Part shown: positions 48,800 through 58,279 of the stretch, one piece after another
How the letters are laid out: every line of letters starts with the position of its first letter
How positions within the stretch are numbered: the stretch's first letter is position 1
Assembly: GCA_021819035.1 (NCBI GenBank)
Contig: JAKASL010000001.1
Coordinates: forward strand, 62,001-126,000
DNA: 64,000 bases
Direction of reading: 5' to 3'
DNA from: an archaeon
Lineage (GTDB): Archaea; Thermoproteota; Nitrososphaeria; Nitrososphaerales; Gagatemarchaeaceae
Translations under genes and position numbers: made by a program
Notes under the pieces: generated by a model
Told to the model about the DNA's origin: nothing
Database searches by the model: none
Seen by the model: only the letters and a program-made list of their open reading frames with translations

Positions 48800-49714
48800 T
48801 TGAACAACGGAAACGCCTCTCTCTTATCAAGACTCGCAGGGGCAGTCGTAGTCCTGGTGGCTGCTGCGGTCCTGCTCTCCTTCATCTTCTACTTCGCCAG
48901 CGAAATACCGATTAGCGTCCTTCTCTTGATTAAGCTTGCAGTAGCGCTGGTAGCGGGATATCTCGCGATAGGCATCGTGGCTAACCAGATCAAGAGGGGG
49001 ATCTCTCGGACTTCTGGGCTGGAGAGGGGGGCCACGGTCGCCACCGCCTTCAGGTACATCGGGTACATCGGCCTTGCCTTCGTGGCACTTGGATTGGTCG
49101 GTGTCACGGGGACCCAACTGCTCGCTGGAGGGGCATTCACCGGGCTCGTGCTCGGACTTGCCAGCCAGCAGACGCTTTCAAACGTGTTTGCGGGGTTGAT
49201 GATCCTCACGTCAAGGCCATTTCTGGTTGGGAACAGGATAACGGTCTCGACGTGGCAGTGGGGGTTCGCACTCCCGTCATACCCGCCGAAGTTCTTCTCC
49301 GACAATCTCTTGATTCCAGGTTACACAGGGGTGGTCGAAGACATACGGCTCAACTACACCACCATAAGGTTGGACGAGGGGATTCGGGTCAAGGTCCCAA
49401 ACAGCATAGTGATCCAGGCTTCGGTCGTGGACCACAACGTGAGCGAAAGGGTCGTGAGGGTGAGGTATGACATCGCGAAGCCAGTCGACACCGCCGCGCT
49501 GGCCAGCACGTTGCACGACGTCGTCGCAAAGAACGCGAATGTCTCGAAGCCTGAGACCGTCGCAGTTTACTTCGAGAACATCACGCCCACTGATGTCATC
49601 GTCGTGGTTGAAGCCCTCTGCAAGGGGGCTTATGAGGCTCCGGCCAGGAGTTCTATACTCCTCGACATCGAGAAGGCTACAACTGAGTTGAAGGAAAGCC
49701 AGAAGAAGCAGTGA
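48800..49714 (+). CDS. MscS-family mechanosensitive ion channel
   Basis: 304 aa. Two N-terminal transmembrane helices are followed by the pore helix TM3 with glycine/alanine packing (LLAGGAFTGLVLGLASQQTLSNVFAG) and the MscS beta domain (RPFLVGNRITV...GVVEDIRLNYTTIRL). An insertion around TWQWGFALPSYPPKFFSDNLL sits in the beta domain. I use the TTG at 48800 because a TATA-like CATAAATC (48770-48777) lies about 27 bp upstream. The open frame from 48620 would precede that promoter. It releases solutes under hypo-osmotic shock. Confidence 0.9.
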   Translation: MNNGNASLLSRLAGAVVVLVAAAVLLSFIFYFASEIPISVLLLIKLAVALVAGYLAIGIVANQIKRGISRTSGLERGATVATAFRYIGYIGLAFVALGLVGVTGTQLLAGGAFTGLVLGLASQQTLSNVFAGLMILTSRPFLVGNRITVSTWQWGFALPSYPPKFFSDNLLIPGYTGVVEDIRLNYTTIRLDEGIRVKVPNSIVIQASVVDHNVSERVVRVRYDIAKPVDTAALASTLHDVVAKNANVSKPETVAVYFENITPTDVIVVVEALCKGAYEAPARSSILLDIEKATTELKESQKKQ

Positions 49715-49848
49715 CTCTACACCCATCATGGCAGGTGTCTGCCTGCGTTGGTTTCGATTCCTTTATACGAAACGCACAGACAGGTACAGCGCCGCGGTGA
49801 CCTCAGTCGCCTGGCACGTGCTCCGAGGAAAGGTCTAATCTCGTCATG

Positions 49849-50718
49849 TCATCTGCGGGGCGCGTAGTCCCGTGCTTTCTGTGGGATTGGACATCCCCCA
49901 CTGAACGCGCGCGCTAGGCTGCGCAAGACAAGGAAGAGCGTCAGTAGCAGCGCCGGAAGACTCGCCGCAATGAACTCAGGCTGGTAATATGAGAGGACCG
50001 AAGCGAAAGCGACGGCTCCTGTCCCGCCTATCGAGCCGGCGAGGAAGAGCCCCGCGCACGCGGGGCAGCCGGTGAATAGTCCCACCACAGCCCCTAAGCC
50101 GCCTAGCCCGTACTTCGAGGCCCCTCCGGCGCTGCTATCGTGGGCGAATAGCGCGAAAGCGACGTTGAGCCCGACCAAAGGCGCAACTGTGAGCAGCAGG
50201 AGGACATCTAGGGGGACGATGAAGAGACCAACGTGGTTCACGAGATACGCTGTCACAGTGGGGATCGACAGAGGGGGTCCACAGCAGACTGAGACGAAGG
50301 CGGAAGGGAACGTGGCGTTGTACGACTGGACGAAGTTCACCGTAGGCTGATAGACAATCATGCTCGTCGCGAAAGCATAGAGCGCGCCGTACAGGATTGT
50401 GGATATCGAGAAGATGCGCCTATAGCGCTTCGTTGAGAGCAGGTAAGGGATTAACGAGCCTGGGGTGAGAGGGATTGTGGAGGACCATGCTTGCCCGCGG
50501 GCCTTGCCGCGGACGTACAATATTAAGCCGGCGAGGACGGCCACGATGCCTGCCAAGAAAATCGCTGCGAAGGCGTATGACCCCCATACCATGCTCCTCA
50601 CTTCGGCAGGGCTTATGGCAGGGACGCTGTCAACCACGACGGCGTAGACCGTCGACGCGCCTCCTACCACACCGATGCCTCCCAGCACTAGAGCCGTCAC
50701 CCTCGGTTGCAGCGCCAT
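49849..50718 (-). CDS. Seven-to-eight-span membrane protein with cysteine motifs (divergent pair, left)
   Basis: 289 aa from the ATG at 50718 (MALQPRVTALVLGG...). GATTAATA on the minus strand at about 50758-50765 lies 44 bp before that start, and the open frame extends to 50829. The hydrophobic segments carry CCGPPLS in one loop and GLFTGCPACAGLFLAG in a later membrane segment. A CxxC within a Gly-rich helix suggests metal or redox chemistry. It is divergently paired with a similar-sized membrane protein carrying GSSCCVSVAG. I do not recognise the family. A C-terminal GCPIP adds another cysteine. Confidence 0.68.
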   Translation of the reverse strand: MALQPRVTALVLGGIGVVGGASTVYAVVVDSVPAISPAEVRSMVWGSYAFAAIFLAGIVAVLAGLILYVRGKARGQAWSSTIPLTPGSLIPYLLSTKRYRRIFSISTILYGALYAFATSMIVYQPTVNFVQSYNATFPSAFVSVCCGPPLSIPTVTAYLVNHVGLFIVPLDVLLLLTVAPLVGLNVAFALFAHDSSAGGASKYGLGGLGAVVGLFTGCPACAGLFLAGSIGGTGAVAFASVLSYYQPEFIAASLPALLLTLFLVLRSLARAFSGGCPIPQKARDYAPRR

Positions 50719-50839
50719 CCCCAAGGCCTTTCCGATGACCGCGACGCGACTCCGCGTATTAATCATTCGCCGGAGCGGGAAGAGGGACATCCGCACGGTG
50801 GCTGTAAATACCGCAAGGATTCGCCGCACTTAGACTCTG

Positions 50840-51670
50840 ATGGTCGAAGAGAGGAGCGCGAGGCCACGACATCATCGGGTGGCCCTTGTCCCCCTGTCCG
50901 CAGCCCTCATCCTCGGTCTGGCTCTGTCATATTACGGCTACATCTGGGCCGCCCCATCGGTGAACCCAGCAGAATTGGCGGGCGCCCTAGCCTTCTGGAC
51001 GGGTTTCGTTTTCATGGTGCTAGCCTTCCCTTTGCGCGCCGTCCTGCTCGACTTCGTACGCTCCCTAAAGACAGCCCTCGGTCCTGCCGTCTTCGGGGCC
51101 TATCTCGCGACCCACCTGCTGCTCTACGGGTTCATCCTTGAGGGCATCGTGACTGCCATCCAAGGGCCCCAGCTCCTCGGCGTCTCGACACCCGCGCTTC
51201 TGGTGTACACAGACACCTTCGTGCCACCATCACTGCTCAGCGCGCTGTTAGACCTGTCCTACAATCCAGCCATAATTTTCGCATTCCCTCCAGAGTTCTC
51301 TGTGGTCCTCAGCTTCTACAGTATCTCGTTGGCAGTCGTCATCGCTGTCCTTGTCGTGGCGAACGTTGTGAAGACGAGAGAGCTGGGGAAACTCTGCACG
51401 GCTACCAAGATGGCGAGGTCATTTGTCCTATTGCCTGTAGTGGGAGTCGTCCTTGGCTCGTCATGCTGCGTGTCAGTCGCAGGCCTGGTGAGCCTGTATC
51501 TTCTTCCGGTAGCCCTTGCCGATGCTCTCGCTTCAAACCTCATACTGTATTATTTCACCTACTTCGTCCTGCCAGCTTTCGCGGCGGTCGTGCTCTACCT
51601 CAACTACGTGTCTGTCGCGAAGTTCTCCTTGACTCTCCGTGGTCACACAGGTGGACTATCTCTTTCATAG
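50840..51670 (+). CDS. Seven-span membrane protein with CC motif (divergent pair, right)
   Basis: 276 aa with about seven hydrophobic segments. The segment VVGVVLGSSCCVSVAGLVSLYLLP resembles in position and Gly/Cys content the GCPAC segment of the divergent neighbour, so the two may be distant homologues or subunits. GTAAATAC (50804-50811) is centred 32 bp upstream of the ATG. No known transporter family was recognised, and no function is proposed beyond a possible membrane metal or redox role. Confidence 0.68.
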   Translation: MVEERSARPRHHRVALVPLSAALILGLALSYYGYIWAAPSVNPAELAGALAFWTGFVFMVLAFPLRAVLLDFVRSLKTALGPAVFGAYLATHLLLYGFILEGIVTAIQGPQLLGVSTPALLVYTDTFVPPSLLSALLDLSYNPAIIFAFPPEFSVVLSFYSISLAVVIAVLVVANVVKTRELGKLCTATKMARSFVLLPVVGVVLGSSCCVSVAGLVSLYLLPVALADALASNLILYYFTYFVLPAFAAVVLYLNYVSVAKFSLTLRGHTGGLSLS

Positions 51671-51799
51671 ACGGACACCGCTCGTCACTTCACGCTGCTT
51701 GGTCTGAGACTAGGGCTTGGAGGTCCCCTCCGGTCTGCTCCGGACCTAGGGACGGACGACGTTCTCCCTCGACCTGGACGCGGTCGCTGTTTTCCAGAT

Positions 51800-52762
51800 C
51801 TAGTTCCGAGCAGCCTGGCTGCTCCTCGCCACATAGCCTGCGATGATGTATGTGACCGCAGCCGCGGCAACCCTCGCCGACCGCCCCGAGGGATCAAGCA
51901 GTGGGGCGAGTTCCACCACGTCGGCGCACTTCACCTTATCCTTCCGCGAAATCTCGTACACCATCCTGAACAACTGGTCAGCAGATATTCCGCCTGCGCT
52001 GGGCGCGCTCACCCCAGAGACGTACGCGAGGTCAACCGCGTCCAGGTCGACGCTAAGATACACCGCTTCTGCGCCACGGGAAGCCTTCGCATACGCCAAC
52101 TGCGCCACAGCTTCCGGTCCCTTCTCCCAGACCTCTCTCGCCGTGACGACCGTTATGCCAAGCCGCTTCGCCTTTTCGTAGTAGTCCTTAGAGTTCAGAA
52201 AGCCATGCATGCCTACTTCCACTACCCTATGCGGGTCGAGGCCCTTCAGTGTCTTGACCGCCAGCCCGTAGGACGACCCGCTCGTCGGCTTTCCATCGAT
52301 TTCCCCCCGAAGATCTAAGTGCGAATCGATGACCACCAGCCCCAACTCCCCGAGTCCCTTCGAGGCAGCACGGATGCACGGGAGTGACACGCTGTTGTCC
52401 CCTCCGAGGACCAACAGGAGAGACTCCGGGTCGATATCCTCCGCGACCTCCGACTCGATTCGCATGTGAGAAGCGATGGTATTTGATTGGTCAACGACAA
52501 GGTCGCCCAGATCGAAGACATGTGCTCCCTTGAGACTGACACCAAGCTCCACGTTGTAATTGGAGAAGGCAGACATGGCTTCACGTATCGCGGTTGGACC
52601 GCCCGCGGCTCCCCTCCTTCCAAGGACTGCCCCGTCGAACGGGAACCCAACAACGTTCACCCCCCCTCGCCGTGCTTTCGTTGAACGCTTGATGATTCGT
52701 GTCAGCCTCAGATCTTCGTGGTCGGTGTACCTCGGGGCTGGATATCGTGCCGGGGTCCGCAA
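51800..52762 (-). CDS. hutG: Arginase/agmatinase-family ureohydrolase, probable formimidoylglutamase
   Basis: About 320 aa from the TTG at 52762 (MRTPARYPAPRYTDH...). Metal motifs are present but modified: GGDNSVS where most arginases have GGDHS, DSHLDLRG for DAHxD, and SVDLDAVDLAYVSG for the last Asp pair. The position beside hutH, hutI and hutU points to N-formimidoyl-glutamate hydrolysis, the last step of histidine breakdown. An agmatinase role remains possible. I prefer 52762 to the longer frame (52882) because that would overlap the divergent hutH, and because the shared TATA lies 27-30 bp upstream. Confidence 0.78.
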   Translation of the reverse strand: MRTPARYPAPRYTDHEDLRLTRIIKRSTKARRGGVNVVGFPFDGAVLGRRGAAGGPTAIREAMSAFSNYNVELGVSLKGAHVFDLGDLVVDQSNTIASHMRIESEVAEDIDPESLLLVLGGDNSVSLPCIRAASKGLGELGLVVIDSHLDLRGEIDGKPTSGSSYGLAVKTLKGLDPHRVVEVGMHGFLNSKDYYEKAKRLGITVVTAREVWEKGPEAVAQLAYAKASRGAEAVYLSVDLDAVDLAYVSGVSAPSAGGISADQLFRMVYEISRKDKVKCADVVELAPLLDPSGRSARVAAAAVTYIIAGYVARSSQAARN

Positions 52763-52787
52763 CGAGCCGAGTATGAAGCCAATCCAG

Positions 52788-52797
52788 TTAAAGATAT
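52788..52797. promoter_or_regulatory. Shared TATA element between hutG and hutH
   Basis: TTAAAGATAT reads ATATCTTTAA on the other strand. Its centre is about 30 bp from the TTG of hutG (52762) and about 32 bp from the ATG of hutH (52824), so it can serve as the TATA box in both directions. Confidence 0.55.
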
Positions 52798-52823
52798 GTG
52801 GCGTGCTTTTCGCCCTGCGTTCG

Positions 52824-54311
52824 ATGGCAGCAAGATTGGCAGTAGTGGTAGACGGGAGTTCCCTAACGCTTCGCTCAGCCATGAGCGTAGCCGAGGGCGG
52901 TGCAACCGTGAGGGCAAGCCCGGCCAGTCTGAAGCGACTGGCGAAGTTCCGTGCTCTCCTCGAAGGGAAGCTGGCAGGCGGAGAGGTTGTCTATGGGGTC
53001 AATACCGGTTTCGGTTCACTCGCCGACAAGGTTGTGGACTCGGAGCACTTGGAAGAGCTCCAGCTCAACTTGATTAGGAGCCACTCATCTGGAGTCGGTT
53101 CACCTCTCCCCATACCTGTGGTGCGGGCTGCCATGCTGATTCGCCTCAACAGCCTCCTGAACGGGAACAGCGCAGTGAGGAAAGAAGTCGCTGGCCTCAT
53201 CATGGGGATGCTAAACAGGGGGGTGACGCCTCTTGTCCCCGAGTTCGGTTCGCTCGGGGCGTCCGGGGACCTGACGCCCTCGGCACACATGGCATTGACC
53301 CTCGTGGGGGAGGGGAAGGCGTATCATGATGGGAGGCTGACAGATTCGAACAAAGCCCTCTCGGCCGCAGGGCTGAAGCCGGTGCATCTGATGGCGAAGG
53401 AAGGCCTGTCGTTGATAAATGGGACCGCGTTCACGACGGCGCTCGGGTGCGTGGCGGTCCAGAGAGGGCGCACCCTGCTGAGGGCGTCCAACTCGGCGCT
53501 TGCAATGACCGCGGAAGCGCTTGGCGCATGCTCACAGCCATTTCAGGAACAGCTGGTCGGGATGAAGTTAGACCCTGGCCAGAACTCCGTGGCGAGGGAG
53601 CTCCGCGGCTTCCTGAAGGGGAGCAGAAGGATGCGGCCTGAACCTGTCCCCCAGGACCCCTATTCGATTCGGTGCGCCCCTCAGGTACATGGCTCGCTGA
53701 GCGACGCGCTGGATTTCGCAGAGAAAATCGTAGTAGACGAGATGAACTCTGTGTCAGACAACCCTGTCCTCCTGGAAGACGGGGAGGTGCTGCATGGGGG
53801 GAACTTTCACGCACAGCCTGTGGCGATGTCCCTCGACCTGATGTCCCTCGCCCTGTCTTATCTCGGGGTCATATCGCTCTCCAGGACCCACTTCCTGCTT
53901 TCGAAGACCCCTCCTGACAGGAAGTACATGGCCGCCAAACCCGGCTTGGAGTCTGGGCTGATGCTCCTTGAGTACACCGCCACCGCACTGAACGCAGACA
54001 ACGCTAAGAACATCTACCCTGAATCGTCCTACCCTTCAAATGTCTCTGGGGGGATCGAAGACCACGCCAGCCACGGGGTCAACGCTGGTGTGAAAGCATT
54101 GCAGGTGGCCGCCAACGTGTCCCGGATCCTTGCAGTCGAACTGATTTGCTCTTCCAACACGATCGGCGAAGCCGAAGGCGGTTTGTCAGAACATACGAAG
54201 GTGTTGTCGGAGTTCGTCAGGTCCATCTCTCCTCTCTTGAAGGGAGACCGGTCCCAAAGCGAGGAGGTCGAGTCCTTGGCTGGAGCGACGCTCGCTGGGA
54301 AGCTCCCCTAG
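52824..54311 (+). CDS. hutH: Histidine ammonia-lyase
   Basis: 495 aa. The MIO prosthetic group forms from Ala146-Ser147-Gly148 in GSLGASGDLTP. The active-site YGVNTGFG is at 57-64, with NPVLLEDGEVLHGGNFHAQP further on. It deaminates L-histidine to urocanate in the cytoplasm. I use the ATG at 52824 (MAARLAVVVDGS...) because the longer frame to 52560 runs through the divergent ureohydrolase and its promoter. It converges with hutI with a 4 bp overlap. Confidence 0.95.
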   Translation: MAARLAVVVDGSSLTLRSAMSVAEGGATVRASPASLKRLAKFRALLEGKLAGGEVVYGVNTGFGSLADKVVDSEHLEELQLNLIRSHSSGVGSPLPIPVVRAAMLIRLNSLLNGNSAVRKEVAGLIMGMLNRGVTPLVPEFGSLGASGDLTPSAHMALTLVGEGKAYHDGRLTDSNKALSAAGLKPVHLMAKEGLSLINGTAFTTALGCVAVQRGRTLLRASNSALAMTAEALGACSQPFQEQLVGMKLDPGQNSVARELRGFLKGSRRMRPEPVPQDPYSIRCAPQVHGSLSDALDFAEKIVVDEMNSVSDNPVLLEDGEVLHGGNFHAQPVAMSLDLMSLALSYLGVISLSRTHFLLSKTPPDRKYMAAKPGLESGLMLLEYTATALNADNAKNIYPESSYPSNVSGGIEDHASHGVNAGVKALQVAANVSRILAVELICSSNTIGEAEGGLSEHTKVLSEFVRSISPLLKGDRSQSEEVESLAGATLAGKLP

Positions 54312-55579
54312 TCCTCTCCCGCATGGTATGCTTGCCTTCCCCGCTTAAACACCTTCCTGACATACGAACCGCCCACTCTGTATGGAAGGAACCTGTAGCT
54401 CGACACTTCGTGCACTACGAAGTCTGCCTGGGACCCGACGGCGAGCACGCCCAGGTCGTCTCTCGCGACCGCCCGTGCAGCGTACTTCGTGAAACCCAGG
54501 AGCGCGTGGGCGGGGCTCATCTTCATCTCCATGCACCCCAGACTCATCACGAGCTGAGGAGACTCCACCCAGGAATTCGGGCTAAGGTCTGTTCCCAGGG
54601 CCACCTTGCACCCTGCCGCCGATATTCCACGAGCGTCCGCGTACGGGATTGAAGAAAAGAACGAAGTCCCCGGGAGTAGAACAGCGGTTACCCCTCTTTC
54701 GGCCATGGCTCTGATGCCATTTCTGCTACTTCTACCAAGGTGATCTGCAGAGACGCATCCAACCTCGGCGGCCAGGGCGGCTCCCCCCGACTCGGCAAAC
54801 TCGTCTGCATGTATCTTGAGGGCGAATCCGAGATCTCTCGAAGCTCTGAGATACCTCGAGCACTCGGTTGCAGTGAAAACCCCCTCTTCACAGAAGGAGT
54901 CGGAGAACACCGGCCGGTCCTTCATCTCAGCTATGGCAGGGAGGACGTTACGTATCACAGAGTCCACGTACCCGTGCGAGCCCCCCGCCCCTGGCGGCCT
55001 TGCGTGGAGCCCTAGAAACGTGGGGACAAGCTCCACCGCAGTCTCAGCCTTCAGCCTACGAATCGCTGCGAGCATGTGGCTCTCTCCCGCGAGGTCCAAC
55101 CCATACCCTGTCTTCACTTCCATCGTGGTGACCCCGTTCATCAGCAGCTGGTCAAGGCGCCTTTTCGACTCCCCAACCAATCCTGCGATGGTCGACGCCC
55201 TGGTCTCGCGTACCGTCCGCAGTATCCCACCACCTCGCGCAAGAATTGACATGTAGTTCTCTCCGGAAATCTTCCTCTCGAGCTCGTCCTCCCTGCTCCC
55301 CGCGAATATCGCATGGGTGTGCGGGTCGACCAAACCAGGGGTCACGAGATTTCCCAGCGCGTCGACCGTCCGCTCCACCTTGCCAATAGACTTCTGACGC
55401 AACTGCTTGGTTGTCCCAATCCAGGCAATTTTCCCGCCTGATACCAGAAGCGCCCCATCCTCCACGACGCTTAGCTCCTCTTCGGCCGTCTCACTCTCTC
55501 CGGCACATGTCACAAGCTCGCCTGCGTGGACCAAAGCGAGGTCGAACAAACGAACACCCTCTCCCCAAGGAACACCCAT
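54308..55579 (-). CDS. hutI: Imidazolonepropionase
   Basis: 423 aa amidohydrolase-superfamily enzyme opening the imidazolone ring to N-formimidoyl-glutamate. Metal and active-site motifs are VDPHTHAIFAGSRE, KIHADEF and ALGTDLSPNSW. The start ATG (MGVPWGEGVRLF...) lies about 38 bp from the shared element at 55613-55621. It is divergent from hutU, the enzyme that makes its substrate. Confidence 0.94.
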   Translation of the reverse strand: MGVPWGEGVRLFDLALVHAGELVTCAGESETAEEELSVVEDGALLVSGGKIAWIGTTKQLRQKSIGKVERTVDALGNLVTPGLVDPHTHAIFAGSREDELERKISGENYMSILARGGGILRTVRETRASTIAGLVGESKRRLDQLLMNGVTTMEVKTGYGLDLAGESHMLAAIRRLKAETAVELVPTFLGLHARPPGAGGSHGYVDSVIRNVLPAIAEMKDRPVFSDSFCEEGVFTATECSRYLRASRDLGFALKIHADEFAESGGAALAAEVGCVSADHLGRSSRNGIRAMAERGVTAVLLPGTSFFSSIPYADARGISAAGCKVALGTDLSPNSWVESPQLVMSLGCMEMKMSPAHALLGFTKYAARAVARDDLGVLAVGSQADFVVHEVSSYRFLPYRVGGSYVRKVFKRGRQAYHAGED

Positions 55580-55612
55580 GCGTGATAAGGCTTGCCGCTC
55601 GTGGGCCTGAAG

Positions 55613-55621
55613 TCTTAAATC
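55613..55621. promoter_or_regulatory. Shared TATA element between hutI and hutU
   Basis: TCTTAAATC is centred 26 bp from the ATG of hutU (55643, leaderless) and about 38 bp from the ATG of hutI (55579, short leader). It is the only AT-rich stretch in the 63 bp divergent gap. Confidence 0.55.
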
Positions 55622-55642
55622 GCGTCAGAGGCCCAGACCCTC

Positions 55643-57310
55643 ATGCAGCGACACGAGGTCCGAGCGCCGAGGGGTGGAGCCATCTCCTGCAAGGGTTGGC
55701 ACCAGGAGGCCGCCCTCAGGATGCTGATGAACAACCTCGACCCCGAGGTCGCCAAGGACCCTGAGCATCTGATAGTCTACGGGGGTACGGGGAAGGCGGC
55801 GAGGTCATGGAAAGCATTCGACGCCATTGTGCGGTCGCTGAAGTCTCTCGAGAACGACGAGACCCTCCTCATCCAGTCGGGCAAGCCGGTCGGGATTTTC
55901 AGGACGAGCCCCGAGTCCCCGCGGGTGCTCATCTCAAATGCGATGCTCGTCCCGAAGTGGGCAGACTGGGCCTACTTCAGGGAGCTGGAAGAACGAGGAC
56001 TCACCATGTTCGGCCAGATGACCGCCGGGAGTTGGATGTACATCGGAACCCAGGGGATACTCCAGGGGACCTATGAAACTCTCGCGGCTGTGGCCCACAG
56101 GCACTTCGGTGGCTCCCTCAAAGGCAAGGTCACGCTGACGTCTGGGCTGGGAGAGATGGGTGGGGCTCAGCCTCTGGCCGTGACCATGAACGACGGGGTG
56201 GCCCTGGTGGTAGAAGCGGACAGGAGGGCGATAGAGCGCCGTCTCGACAAGGAATACTGCGACGTCATGACAGAAAACGTGAAGGAGGCGCTCGGGCTAG
56301 TCCGAGGGGCAGCCGAACACGGAGAGCCTCTCTCGGTTGCCTTGCTTGGTAACGCTGCGGAGGTGCTCCCTGAGCTGCTTCGGTCGAGCTTCAAGCCTGA
56401 TATCCTCACGGACCAGACGGCAGCCCACGATCCGCTGGCCGGGTACATACCGGAGGGCCTGGGGGTGAATGAGGCGGAGTCGTTGAGGGTATCAGACCCC
56501 ACGGCATACCTGGACCGCTCAATGAAGTCCATCGCCAAGCATGTCAGGGCGATGCTGAAGTTCCAGGAGAATGGCACAATAGCGTTCGAGTATGGAAACA
56601 ACATCAGGAAGATGGCGCAGGACGCAGGGGTCGAAGGCGCGTTCAGGATACCCGGCTTCGTCCCCGAATACATCAGGCCTCTCTTCTGCGAGGGGAGAGG
56701 GCCATTCCGTTGGGCCGCATTGTCAGGCGACCCGGAAGACATCTATGCCACCGACGAAGCTATAATCAGAGAGTTCTCCGACAACCAATCGCTTGTAAGA
56801 TGGATACGGAAAGCCCACTCCAGGGTCCGTTTCCAGGGCCTCCCAGCCCGGGTATGCTGGCTGGGGTACGGCGAGAGGGCGAGGTTCGGCAAGATAATCA
56901 ACGGTATGGTGAGGGACGGTAAAATCTCAGCCCCTGTGATCATAGGGCGGGACCACCTCGATTCAGGTTCCGTAGCGTCACCCTATCGCGAGACCGAGGG
57001 TATGAAAGACGGATCCGACGCCATCGCAGATTGGCCTATCCTCAACGCGCTGCTCAACGCCGTGTCGGGCTCGTCCTGGGTGTCCGTCCACCACGGCGGC
57101 GGCGTCGGGATAGGGTATTCGATTCACGCGGGCCTGGCGGTCCTGTGCGACGGTACTCGTGAAGCAGATGCCAGAATCGAGAGGGCACTCACAAACGACC
57201 CAGGCTTAGGGGTGGCAAGGCATGTGGACGCAGGGTACGAAGAGGCGGTGAAGACAGCGAAGGCCAAGGGCGTCAGGGTCCCGATGATGGACCTGCAACC
57301 CCTTCCTTGA
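55643..57310 (+). CDS. hutU: Urocanate hydratase
   Basis: 555 aa NAD-dependent lyase converting urocanate to imidazolone propionate. Typical segments are [33 protein letters not shown], the NAD-binding [14 protein letters not shown], and the C-terminal NVSGS-like [22 protein letters not shown]. The length matches bacterial HutU. The 3' end overlaps the convergent DedA gene by 38 bp. Confidence 0.96.
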   Translation: MQRHEVRAPRGGAISCKGWHQEAALRMLMNNLDPEVAKDPEHLIVYGGTGKAARSWKAFDAIVRSLKSLENDETLLIQSGKPVGIFRTSPESPRVLISNAMLVPKWADWAYFRELEERGLTMFGQMTAGSWMYIGTQGILQGTYETLAAVAHRHFGGSLKGKVTLTSGLGEMGGAQPLAVTMNDGVALVVEADRRAIERRLDKEYCDVMTENVKEALGLVRGAAEHGEPLSVALLGNAAEVLPELLRSSFKPDILTDQTAAHDPLAGYIPEGLGVNEAESLRVSDPTAYLDRSMKSIAKHVRAMLKFQENGTIAFEYGNNIRKMAQDAGVEGAFRIPGFVPEYIRPLFCEGRGPFRWAALSGDPEDIYATDEAIIREFSDNQSLVRWIRKAHSRVRFQGLPARVCWLGYGERARFGKIINGMVRDGKISAPVIIGRDHLDSGSVASPYRETEGMKDGSDAIADWPILNALLNAVSGSSWVSVHHGGGVGIGYSIHAGLAVLCDGTREADARIERALTNDPGLGVARHVDAGYEEAVKTAKAKGVRVPMMDLQPLP

Positions 57311-58112
57311 TGTGGAGTCCGGAGTAGAAGTAGAAACCTATGTAGACCGCGGAAATGGCTGCGAGGATCCCCGAAAGCCCGTCCACCACAGCAGACGACG
57401 ACGCGAAGGTGCTCCCTGTGACGGCCCCCGCTAGGTAACCGGCGTAGATCAGGACGACAGACCACAGGAAGCACCCTGCGACCGTCATCACAACGAAGCG
57501 GGACAGCTTCATCTCGAACAGTCCCGCTGGCAGAGAGATGACTGTCCGCAGACCTGGTATGAACCTGGCAGCGAAGACCGTCCATTGGGCCGAACGTCCG
57601 AACCATGCCTCCGCCCTGTCTAGGATGTCCCTGTGCAACCTGAAGAGCCTCAGCAGTCCGACCACGAAAGGCCTTCCCAGCCAGATGGCCAGGAAGTAAT
57701 CTAGGAGCGCCCCCGCCAGGCTCGCTACAGTGCTGACGCCCACCGCCACCCAGAAGTTCAGCACGCCTGTCCGAACGAAGTAGCCTGCCAGGGGAAGGAC
57801 TACCTCGCTGGGGACAGGGAGGGACGCGCTCTCTAGCGCCATGAGGCCGAACAGGCTGGCGTAACCGTACTTTGTCATGAAAGTGGTCAGGGTCGCAGAA
57901 GAGAGGATTGAGCTCGTGACGAAAGAGAACCAAGGGCCGAAGGGTATGTTGACGAAGTCCGCCGCCTCCAGGAACCCTACGACGAAGACCACGGTTGCAA
58001 CAGCTAGAAGATATTTACTTCGCGGCAGCACCGATTCAAGGCGCCTGGGTGAACCCCGCAACTCCGGCGCCGCCGAGCCGTTCCGCTTATAGGACTTTCC
58101 GGACTCTTTCAC
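57273..58112 (-). CDS. DedA/VTT-family membrane protein
   Basis: 279 aa. The conserved DedA core is visible as [19 protein letters not shown] and the later [20 protein letters not shown], with about five membrane segments and re-entrant loops. DedA proteins are lipid scramblases or flippases important for envelope homeostasis. In archaea, which have ether lipids, the substrate is unknown. The N-terminal 30 residues are basic and cytoplasmic. Downstream (58113-58279) 167 bp contain no recognisable gene. Confidence 0.9.
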   Translation of the reverse strand: MKESGKSYKRNGSAAPELRGSPRRLESVLPRSKYLLAVATVVFVVGFLEAADFVNIPFGPWFSFVTSSILSSATLTTFMTKYGYASLFGLMALESASLPVPSEVVLPLAGYFVRTGVLNFWVAVGVSTVASLAGALLDYFLAIWLGRPFVVGLLRLFRLHRDILDRAEAWFGRSAQWTVFAARFIPGLRTVISLPAGLFEMKLSRFVVMTVAGCFLWSVVLIYAGYLAGAVTGSTFASSSAVVDGLSGILAAISAVYIGFYFYSGLHIKEGVAGPSSGP

Positions 58113-58279
58113 AGTTCAGTCTGTCAGACTCTTGGAGCTTCTCCAAAACATGTTGATCTAGTGCAGACGCGTTCAGCGCTTCTTCTCCCGGGGCGGATTC
58201 GCAAACTTGTGAGGCTAGATTCACCTAAGCCGAAGGCCATTCGAGAGATTCACAGAGGTGATTTGTGTGAGCCCTGAAG

